From Tissierellia bacterium (GTDB lineage: Bacteria; Bacillota; Clostridia; Tissierellales; Tepidimicrobiaceae), in contig JAAYRM010000047.1 of assembly GCA_012518745.1 (NCBI GenBank), forward strand, positions 1 to 19,033: a DNA stretch of 19,033 nt. Reading direction: 5' to 3'. Of the stretch, positions 13,316 through 19,033 are shown piece after piece (within the stretch, counting starts at the first letter, position 1; every line of letters starts with the position of its first letter). The notes below the pieces were generated by a model, which worked only from the letters and a program-made list of their open reading frames with translations, was not told the DNA's origin and searched no databases. The position numbers and the translations under genes were made by a program.

Positions 13316-13585
13316 TTGTTGGAGAAGAATGGATTGGCGAAGATTCAAGATGAGATCGAAGGCTGTATCGGTAAGAGGGTAATTTTAAAGGCGAATAAGG
13401 GCAGGAAAAGAACGACCACAAGGGAAGGTATATTGGAGGAGGCCTATCCAAGTCTATTCGTAGTGAGGATTTGTAATCAATTCGATTCGGTTAGAAGGGT
13501 TTCCTATACCTACTCGGATATATTGACTGGGACTGTAGAGGTTACCGTTTGTGACGAGGAGAAAAGGAAGATAAAGATAAGTTAG
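13316..13585 (+). CDS. veg: Veg family protein
   Basis: A small cytoplasmic protein of 89 residues with the Veg fold. The core matches the Bacillus Veg pattern: IGKRVILKANKGRKRT, then EGILEEAYPSLFVV, then RRVSYTYSDILTGTVEVT. In B. subtilis Veg is abundant and is reported to promote biofilm gene expression through SinR; in Clostridia the role is unknown. The start is TTG at 13316 or 13319, placed by GGAAGGTGG (13302-13310); an open frame runs further upstream but covers the promoters. A short hairpin (13275-13290, CCCCT with AGGGG) lies in the leader. Two tandem strong promoters and a strong terminator make it a single-gene unit, as in Bacillus. The C-terminal tail EEKRKIKIS extends past the usual end. 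Confidence 0.92.
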   Translation: MLEKNGLAKIQDEIEGCIGKRVILKANKGRKRTTTREGILEEAYPSLFVVRICNQFDSVRRVSYTYSDILTGTVEVTVCDEEKRKIKIS

Positions 13586-13599
13586 CCATATGCAAGGGG

Positions 13600-13626
13600 A
13601 GCGAGACTCTGGGGTCTCGCTTTTTT
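13600..13626 (+). terminator. Terminator after veg
   Basis: AGCGAGAC (13600-13607) and GTCTCGCT (13614-13621) are perfect arms with loop TCTGGG, followed by TTTTT. It lies 15 bases after the veg stop. Confidence 0.95.
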
Positions 13627-13638
13627 ATGCTTTTTTGT

Positions 13639-13667
13639 ACATTATCCCAATATCCCCTACATAGTAT
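13639..13667 (+). promoter_or_regulatory. Possible sigma-E-type promoter for sipL
   Basis: CATAGTAT (13660-13667) fits the sigma-E -10 CATAnnnT. ACATTAT (13639-13645), 14 bases upstream, is a poor match to kmATATT. In C. difficile sipL is sigma-E dependent, which supports the idea, but the -35 alone would not. Confidence 0.33.
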
Positions 13668-13697
13668 ATATAAAGCTGAAAAATAGGGGGTATAGAT

Positions 13698-15239
13698 ATG
13701 GAGATAATTAAGGACATCCTTAAGGTTGAGGAATTGAAGGGACATGAGGAGATAGAAACATTGGTTGACGCGGAGATATACTTAGAACAGACAAGGCCGG
13801 ATATAGAGAATATCCTTTGGGTGGATGGAAAGGTTGAAATACTTAGCACCAAGCTTATAAGCGATAAGATACTTATAAATGGACTCGTGAGGTTTCGGGT
13901 GGTATATAGGTCCACCGAAGAGGGACAGGAGATATGTATACTGGAGACCAATAGGGATTTCAGAGAGGAGATTGAAATCGAGGGGATAAGCGAGGATATG
14001 ATGGAGGAGATCGGCTATAGGGTGGAATATATAGAATACGATCTAGTAGATGAGAGGAGGATCAATCTCAATGCCTTTATAATCCTATGGGGTAGGGTTG
14101 AGGAGACCAATTCAGCTGAGATAATCGAAGGGATAGGGGAAAATAAGAATCTACAATTCCTAAAGGAGAAGATCAAATACAATGATATATTGCTTAGGGA
14201 GGAGCCCTATGTACTGCTGAAGGAGGCCTTCGAGGTAGGCGATGAGACATCGGCTATCCAAGAGGTGTTGAAGATGGACCTACATCCATATGAAAAGGAG
14301 GTCAGTATATCCACGGATCGGATAATAGTATCGGGAGTGATGGAGTGTTCCGTAATATACTTCGATGGTATAAAGTTGAATTCGATAAAGAGGGAAATTC
14401 CATTCACCCATTTTTTAGAAATGGATGGGTTAACCCAGGATACTCAATGCCAGATAAGGATGGATGTAGTAGAGGGGGAATATGAGGTAAGGGAAAATAT
14501 CGAAGGTGAGCTTAAAGTTCTAGATATAGAGTCCAAGATCAAGATGAGGATTAAGGTATATGAGCAAAGGGAAAAGGATGTGATAGTGGATGCATATTCC
14601 ACTAGCAATAAGGTAGAACTTGAACTAGAAGAGATAACCTTAATGGAGAACATGAAGGATGTAATAGGGCGGGAGAATATATTGAAGGAGCTTAAGGGAA
14701 AGGGATTAAAGGAAGTATATGCAATCGAGGGTGCCCCTAGCATAATAGATAGCCACTACGTGGATGATAAGGTATTGGTAGAGGGCATATTATCCCTGAA
14801 TATATTCTGTTTGGAAGATTTAAATGATGAGATAATTACGTTAAAAGAGGAAATACCATATAAATCGTATATAACCACGGAAGAATTTGATAAGGATGTA
14901 GATGTATGCGTGGAGACCGGGCTAGAGGAATTGAACTATAGGCTGAAGGATGATGTCCTGACCATAGATGGTACTGTTAAAAACCATATATTTATAGATA
15001 GGCAGAGAAGGATAGAGGTGGTAGGAGATATTATGGAAACCGATGAGCTGATCGATAAGAAGGCGGGTCCAAGTATAATAATATATATCATACAGGAAGA
15101 TGATGAGCTCTGGGACATATCCAAACGCTATAATACCACTGTTGAAGAGATAATATTGGCTAATGATATCGCTTCCCCATCCACTTTAATGCCAGGGGAG
15201 AAGATAATTATAGAGAAGAAGATAGATGTAGAATTTTAG
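13698..15239 (+). CDS. sipL: SipL-type spore coat morphogenesis protein (DUF3794/SPOCS plus LysM)
   Basis: A 513-residue protein made of repeated SPOCS (DUF3794) beta-domains, closed by a C-terminal LysM domain (about 462-508, with DDELWDISKRYNTTVEEI and LMPGEKIII). This architecture and length match SipL of Clostridioides difficile, which binds the coat ATPase SpoIVA through its LysM domain and anchors the coat around the forespore in the mother cell. There is no signal peptide, as expected for a mother-cell cytosolic protein. The ribosome site is GGGGGG before the ATG. It lies between the veg terminator and ispE, alone in its unit. A sigma-E-like -10 precedes it. In Bacillus this position holds sspF instead, so the small-acid-soluble-protein gene is absent here. 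Confidence 0.93.
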   Translation: MEIIKDILKVEELKGHEEIETLVDAEIYLEQTRPDIENILWVDGKVEILSTKLISDKILINGLVRFRVVYRSTEEGQEICILETNRDFREEIEIEGISEDMMEEIGYRVEYIEYDLVDERRINLNAFIILWGRVEETNSAEIIEGIGENKNLQFLKEKIKYNDILLREEPYVLLKEAFEVGDETSAIQEVLKMDLHPYEKEVSISTDRIIVSGVMECSVIYFDGIKLNSIKREIPFTHFLEMDGLTQDTQCQIRMDVVEGEYEVRENIEGELKVLDIESKIKMRIKVYEQREKDVIVDAYSTSNKVELELEEITLMENMKDVIGRENILKELKGKGLKEVYAIEGAPSIIDSHYVDDKVLVEGILSLNIFCLEDLNDEIITLKEEIPYKSYITTEEFDKDVDVCVETGLEELNYRLKDDVLTIDGTVKNHIFIDRQRRIEVVGDIMETDELIDKKAGPSIIIYIIQEDDELWDISKRYNTTVEEIILANDIASPSTLMPGEKIIIEKKIDVEF

Positions 15240-15256
15240 TATCCGGTAGGATTCTA

Positions 15257-15265
15257 TGATATAAT
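15257..15265 (+). promoter_or_regulatory. Extended -10 promoter for ispE
   Basis: TGATATAAT is a perfect TGnTATAAT and identical to the box before tatD. It lies 32 bases before the preferred ispE start. No good -35 is seen. Confidence 0.58.
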
Positions 15266-15297
15266 ATATCCGTTAACTTTATAGAAGGAGAATGGAT

Positions 15298-16146
15298 ATG
15301 GAGGAGATAGTACTTGAATCCTACGGCAAGATAAATCTATCCCTTGATGTACTGTATAGAAGGGATGATGGATATCATGAACTCAATACCATAATGCAGG
15401 AGATTAGCCTCAAGGATAGGGTTATCTTAAGGGATAGGAAGAATGGAATAAAGATCGAGTGTAATAAGGCGGAAGTACCGTTGGATCGCAATAATTTAGT
15501 ATATAGAGCATGGGAAAAATTATCCGAGGAGATGGAAATAGATAGGGGGATTCATATAATCCTCGATAAGGAGATACCTGTAGCCGCGGGCTTGGCAGGA
15601 GGGAGTAGCAATGCGGCTGCGGTACTCAAGGGCTTGAATATATTATGGGATCTGAACCTTTCAGAGGAAGAATTGAGGAGAATTGGAGTGTGCCTAGGGG
15701 CGGATATACCATTTTGTATAATGGGAGGCACTGCTCATGCTAGGGGGATCGGGGAGGAACTGACCAAGCTGAGATGCTTTTCTGATAAGATGGTCCTGCT
15801 GGTGGATATGGGAATACCGATATCCACACCCTATGTATATGATAATCTGGACTTAGATAGCAGGGATAGGATAGATATTAACGAGATGGTAAGGTATATA
15901 GAGGATGATGACCTACCCAATGTGGCTAGGAATATGGAGAATATGATGGAGGATACCGTGATCCGGAGGTACCCCATAGTCGGGAACGTAAAGGAGTATA
16001 TGTTAAGGGGTGGGGCCTTGGGAAGTATCATGAGCGGGAGTGGGCCCACTGTATTTGGATTATTCGACGATGAGGAGAAACTGCATAGATGCAGGGAGGG
16101 ATTAAAGGATAGGATTAAGGCCACCTATATTGCTAGAACTATATGA
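15298..16146 (+). CDS. ispE: 4-diphosphocytidyl-2-C-methyl-D-erythritol kinase
   Basis: IspE is the GHMP kinase that phosphorylates CDP-methylerythritol at the 2-hydroxyl in the non-mevalonate isoprenoid pathway. The protein is 282 residues. It opens with the substrate-binding GKINLSLDVLYRRDDGYHEL, has the ATP-binding glycine-rich loop PVAAGLAGGSSNAAA (about residues 95-109), the catalytic-Asp region LGADIPFC, and the third GHMP motif GSIMSGSGPTVFG. It is intact and typical. Two in-frame ATGs occur at 15292 and 15298; AAGGAG ends one base before the first but sits at normal spacing for the second, so the second is preferred. A hairpin and T-run follow the stop. Its place after veg matches Firmicute synteny. 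Confidence 0.97.
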   Translation: MEEIVLESYGKINLSLDVLYRRDDGYHELNTIMQEISLKDRVILRDRKNGIKIECNKAEVPLDRNNLVYRAWEKLSEEMEIDRGIHIILDKEIPVAAGLAGGSSNAAAVLKGLNILWDLNLSEEELRRIGVCLGADIPFCIMGGTAHARGIGEELTKLRCFSDKMVLLVDMGIPISTPYVYDNLDLDSRDRIDINEMVRYIEDDDLPNVARNMENMMEDTVIRRYPIVGNVKEYMLRGGALGSIMSGSGPTVFGLFDDEEKLHRCREGLKDRIKATYIARTI

Positions 16147-16155
16147 ATAATAAAT

Positions 16156-16200
16156 CCACCTTCTGTGAACTATATAGATAGTAACAGGGGGTGGTTTTTT
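16156..16200 (+). terminator. Hairpin with T-run after ispE, overlapping the ribosome site of the germination operon
   Basis: CCACCTTCTGT (16156-16166) pairs with ACAGGGGGTGG (16184-16194) through 11 pairs including two G-T wobbles. An inner ACTAT/ATAGT stem caps it, and TTTTTT follows. It looks like a terminator, yet its right arm is also the only ribosome site (GGGGGTGG) of the next gene, whose TTG start lies in the T-run. Confidence 0.75.
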
Positions 16201-16405
16201 GCGTTGGAATATAAATTTATTAAAGGATATATTCGATAACGCTACCATAGTTATAATAATCCTTGTAGGATTATTTTCTATTTTCATAGATGGCTATAAC
16301 CTACAGAATAGGAAACTTAGAAGGGAACTTAATATACTTAAGGTAATTGCCTTTTCCTATATTAGCATAGGTATAGCCGTGTTTATAATCCTTAAGGTAA
16401 CTTAG
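16199..16405 (+). CDS. Small two-helix membrane protein heading the germination operon
   Basis: A 68-residue protein with two hydrophobic segments (about 15-33, ATIVIIILVGLFSIFIDGY, and 47-66, VIAFSYISIGIAVFIILKV) separated by a basic stretch (NRKLRRELN). It resembles the small two-helix proteins I remember beside gerA genes in Clostridia, whose role is unknown; that link is from memory, not a search. The start is TTG, supported only by GGGGGTGG five bases upstream within a hairpin arm. The stop is nine bases before gerA, so the two are surely co-transcribed. It may assist assembly or signalling of the Ger receptor in the forespore inner membrane. Confidence 0.75.
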   Translation: MRWNINLLKDIFDNATIVIIILVGLFSIFIDGYNLQNRKLRRELNILKVIAFSYISIGIAVFIILKVT

Positions 16406-16414
16406 GAGGCGGAC

Positions 16415-17911
16415 ATGGGGGCTAATATATCAAAGAAATTAGATCGGAATATCAATACACTTAAGAGCATACTCAAGGATTGCGATGATGTAGTCTATAG
16501 GTTTATCGAGATAGGTGATGATCCCACAAGGGAGCTCTGCTTGGTATTTGTAGATGGGTTGATAAACAAGGAGCTCATAAGCGAGTATGCTATACAATTG
16601 ATGTTAACTGAAACCGATGGAGAGGACCTCAGTGCGGGTAAGCTTAAGATGAATGTATTGGATGTATTAGCCAAAACGGCTATAGCCATACCGGAGGTTA
16701 AAGAAGAAGAGGATCTATATAAGGTTATCGATGAGATACTGGTTGGGGAAACCGGCCTGTTCATAGATGGGCAAAGTAGTGCCCTTATACTATCTTCTAG
16801 GGGGTGGCAGAGCAGGAGCATCGATGAGCCAGAATCGGAAACCGTGATCAGGGGCCCTAGGGATGGATTTACCGAGACGTTATTGTTCAACCTTGCATCG
16901 GTGAGGAGGCGCATAAGGGATCCAAGATTTAAGGCAGAGTTTATATCCGTGGGCAGAAGATCCAAGACTAGCCTGGTGATTACATATATTAAGGATATAG
17001 TAAATGAGGATATCCTAAAGGAAGTGAAGAAAAGGCTAGAAGGCGTAGATATAGATGGGGTCTTGGATAGCGCTATGCTAGAGCATTTGATAGAGGATAG
17101 CTATATGTCGCCTTTTCCACAGATGGATAGCACGGAGAGGCCTGACTCGGTTGCAGCTTCAATATATGAGGGTAGAGTTGCAATATTGGTAGACAATTCC
17201 CCCTTTGCATTAGTGATTCCGGGCACTGTAGGGACATTATTGCAATCACCGGAAGACTATTATAACCGTTGGCCTATCACCACCTTGGTTAGATTGTTGA
17301 GGGTGCTGGCCTTATTTCTATCGGCATTGGCACCAGCCCTATATATAGCTATAACCTCATTTCATCCGGGGCTCATACCTACCCGGCTCACCTTCTTCCT
17401 AGGGGCTAGCAGAATAAATGTACCATTTCCCGCGGTGGTAGAGGCATTTCTAATGGAGTTCACCATGGAATTATTGAGGGAATCGGGAACTAGAATAGCT
17501 GGGCCCATAGGAAATACCATAGGAATAGTTGGTGGCCTTATAATAGGGCAGGCCGCGGTGGAGGCTGGTATAGTCAGTCCATTGATGATAATAATAGTGG
17601 CGATAACCACCATAGCGGCGTTTGTGCTACCTAGCTATGAATTCGCCTCAGGATTGCGGGTGTGGCGGTTTATATTCATGGGTTTAGCGGCTATATTTGG
17701 CCTATATGGGGTGATGTTGGGAATTGTAACATTATCCACCCACCTAGCTAGGCTGGAAAGCTTCGGCATTCCCCTTACTGCCCCCTATTCGGGGTTGGGG
17801 CTCCAGGGTGGGGATCTTAAGGATACCTTGATAAAGGTTCCCATCCAGAGGCTTCAGCTTAGACCGATATTTACCCTGACCAAGAATAGAAGAAGGATGA
17901 GAAGAAGGTGA
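16415..17911 (+). CDS. Spore germination receptor A subunit, GerA family
   Basis: This is the A subunit of a Ger-type germinant receptor in the inner spore membrane; Ger receptors detect amino acids or sugars and trigger cation and DPA release. The 498-residue protein has the standard layout: a soluble N-terminal region (about 1-285, with LVFVDGLI and the GPRDGFTETLLFNLASVRRR signature near 147-166), then several membrane helices in the C-terminal half (VRLLRVLALFLSALAPALYI onward, including TFFLGASRINVPFPAVVEAF and IAGPIGNTIGIVGGLIIGQ). It ends in a basic tail (KNRRRMRRR). GGAGG precedes the ATG. gerB follows four bases after the stop. The germinant cannot be predicted. A sporulation sigma-G promoter was not found directly upstream. 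Confidence 0.95.
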   Translation: MGANISKKLDRNINTLKSILKDCDDVVYRFIEIGDDPTRELCLVFVDGLINKELISEYAIQLMLTETDGEDLSAGKLKMNVLDVLAKTAIAIPEVKEEEDLYKVIDEILVGETGLFIDGQSSALILSSRGWQSRSIDEPESETVIRGPRDGFTETLLFNLASVRRRIRDPRFKAEFISVGRRSKTSLVITYIKDIVNEDILKEVKKRLEGVDIDGVLDSAMLEHLIEDSYMSPFPQMDSTERPDSVAASIYEGRVAILVDNSPFALVIPGTVGTLLQSPEDYYNRWPITTLVRLLRVLALFLSALAPALYIAITSFHPGLIPTRLTFFLGASRINVPFPAVVEAFLMEFTMELLRESGTRIAGPIGNTIGIVGGLIIGQAAVEAGIVSPLMIIIVAITTIAAFVLPSYEFASGLRVWRFIFMGLAAIFGLYGVMLGIVTLSTHLARLESFGIPLTAPYSGLGLQGGDLKDTLIKVPIQRLQLRPIFTLTKNRRRMRRR

Positions 17912-17915
17912 GAAG

Positions 17916-19010
17916 ATGGATGGGAACAATCGTATATCCAATGAGCAGATAAAGGCATTATTGATCACCACCGTAATTGGAGTGGGGATACTATCCTTGC
18001 CGAGTGATGTAGCCGCGATAATGCGGACTGGGGGCTGGGTGGCTATAGTGATTGGCGGGATATTGATAATCCCCTTTATTATAATAATAGATAGGATATT
18101 TAAATTATATCCCGGTAAATCCATATTCCAGATAGGGCAAGAGGTGATGCCTCCATGGATATTTAAGCTAATCCTGTTAATCCTCCTAGCTTATATGTTA
18201 TTTATCCTATCCTATGGGATTAGGGTATTTGCAGAGGTGATAAAGGCATATCTATTGGAGACCACCCCTACGGAAGTGATCATAATAACAATGTTGATAG
18301 CCGTATCATATATAGCTAGATCCAATATAGAGGCAATAGCTAGGATGGCCGTTATGATATATCCCATAATATTGGGATTTACCATATTTATAATATTAGT
18401 AAATCTACCCAATACGGATTATACCAATATATATCCGGTATTTGATATAGATTATGCAAGGCTTCCCAAGGGGATAATGGGGACTATTTTTGCCTATGCG
18501 GGGTATGAGCTGATAATTTTTGTACTACCATTGTCCGAGGATAGCAATGGATCATTGATGTATAATCTGAGGGGCTTATTTATAGTAATGGGGGTATACC
18601 TCATAATGTTCTTCATAACCCTATCCCGATATGGAGTATTTCAATTACAGAGGGAGATATGGCCATCGATAGCCGTCGTCAAGGAGGTAGATTTGCCCGG
18701 ATTCTTTTTAGAGAATTTAGATGGGATAGTGATGGCCGCATGGGTTATGGTAGTCTATGGAAGCATGGGGCCTTCCCTTTACGCTGCTGGGCTCATCTTA
18801 TCCAATATATTAAATACAAGATATCATAATATATTTATACCATTTTTTTTACCTATCATATATATAGTCGCGTTATTACCGAGCAATCTAGTACAGGTAT
18901 ATGAAAAGATGGGGGCCATATTGAATTATATTACGGCGGTTGCAATATTTTTAATACCCATTATTATTTTCGCATCGGCCTATATAAAAAAAAGGAGGGG
19001 CAGGACTTGA
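17916..19010 (+). CDS. Spore germination receptor B subunit, GerB-family permease-like protein
   Basis: A 364-residue polytopic membrane protein of the endospore germination permease family, related to amino-acid/polyamine transporters (APC fold). It begins NRISNEQIKALLITTVIGVG, typical of GerB, and continues with about ten hydrophobic segments, including LPSDVAAIMRTGGW after helix 1, GIMGTIFAYAGYELIIFVLP in the middle and PFFLPIIYIVALLPSN near the end. The B subunit is thought to form the germinant-binding pocket. It is full length and ends in a basic tail (KKRRGRT). It is tightly packed between gerA and gerC, with the gerC start overlapping its stop. Confidence 0.95.
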   Translation: MDGNNRISNEQIKALLITTVIGVGILSLPSDVAAIMRTGGWVAIVIGGILIIPFIIIIDRIFKLYPGKSIFQIGQEVMPPWIFKLILLILLAYMLFILSYGIRVFAEVIKAYLLETTPTEVIIITMLIAVSYIARSNIEAIARMAVMIYPIILGFTIFIILVNLPNTDYTNIYPVFDIDYARLPKGIMGTIFAYAGYELIIFVLPLSEDSNGSLMYNLRGLFIVMGVYLIMFFITLSRYGVFQLQREIWPSIAVVKEVDLPGFFLENLDGIVMAAWVMVVYGSMGPSLYAAGLILSNILNTRYHNIFIPFFLPIIYIVALLPSNLVQVYEKMGAILNYITAVAIFLIPIIIFASAYIKKRRGRT

Positions 19011-19033
19011 GGAGAATAATACCTGTAATATTA
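19007..19033 (+). CDS. Start of the C subunit of the Ger receptor, truncated by the window edge
   Basis: The TTG at 19007 overlaps the gerB stop as TTGA and follows AAGGAGGGG at proper spacing. Nine codons are visible, read as MRRIIPVIL: a basic start followed by hydrophobic residues, as in the lipoprotein signal peptides of GerC proteins. The A-B-C gene order of ger operons makes gerC the expected next gene. The lipobox Cys lies beyond the window. Confidence 0.7.

Noticed and set aside
16145..16176. Sigma-G promoter for the germination operon (GAATA at 16145)
   Set aside because: No CATnnTA -10 occurs at the needed spacing; the nearest AT-rich segments match poorly.
1..19033. CRISPR arrays, insertion sequences, tRNA or rRNA genes
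   Set aside because: No regularly spaced repeats, transposase-like frames, terminal inverted repeats or recognisable tRNA/rRNA segments were seen on either strand.

Overview
The window looks like the chromosome of an anaerobic, endospore-forming, low-GC Firmicute of the Clostridia/Tissierellia type. The evidence is a SipL-type spore coat protein, a gerA/gerB germinant-receptor operon, a veg gene, strong GGAGG ribosome binding sites, frequent TTG starts, an in-frame UGA that reads as selenocysteine, and coding sequence very rich in AGG (Arg) and ATA (Ile) codons. The species cannot be named from this sequence alone.

Layout. (1) Bases 1-3966 hold the 3' part of metG, then tatD, rnmV and rsmA, in the order known from the Bacillus metS-yabD-(yabE)-rnmV-ksgA locus. 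(2) Bases 3997-5730 hold a conserved-looking clostridial protein of unknown function with a long acidic linker, and an ArsR/SmtB metal sensor. (3) Bases 5737-7320 hold small redox and membrane genes: a glutaredoxin-like protein, a convergent DUF1858 protein, a YvlD-type membrane protein, and a HesB/IscA-like selenoprotein whose UGA codon hides it from ordinary gene calling. (4) Bases 7321-9869 hold a structured, otherwise empty leader followed by mgtE and an LD-carboxypeptidase that overlap by ATGA. (5) Bases 9905-11707 (minus strand) encode a chemoreceptor with an N-terminal H-NOX heme domain that has every residue expected of an O2 binder. (6) Bases 11810-13207 encode a SpoIID-like/amidase fusion without a signal peptide, preceded by a plausible sigma-K promoter. 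(7) Bases 13172-16146 hold veg with two tandem near-perfect sigma-A promoters, sipL and ispE. (8) Bases 16156-19033 hold a germination operon: a small two-helix membrane protein, gerA, gerB and the first nine codons of gerC.

How it fits together. The outer genes follow the metS-to-ispE housekeeping locus of Firmicutes, with about 8 kb of other genes between rsmA and veg. Several genes concern sporulation or germination (fusion hydrolase, sipL, ger operon). Others concern redox, metal or oxygen handling (ArsR, glutaredoxin, DUF1858, HesB-Sec, MgtE, H-NOX receptor). Strong hairpin terminators separate most units. The most notable items are the selenoprotein with a foldable bSECIS, the O2-type H-NOX chemoreceptor, the leaderless SpoIID-amidase fusion, the palindrome inside the glutaredoxin promoter, and the unexplained mgtE leader.
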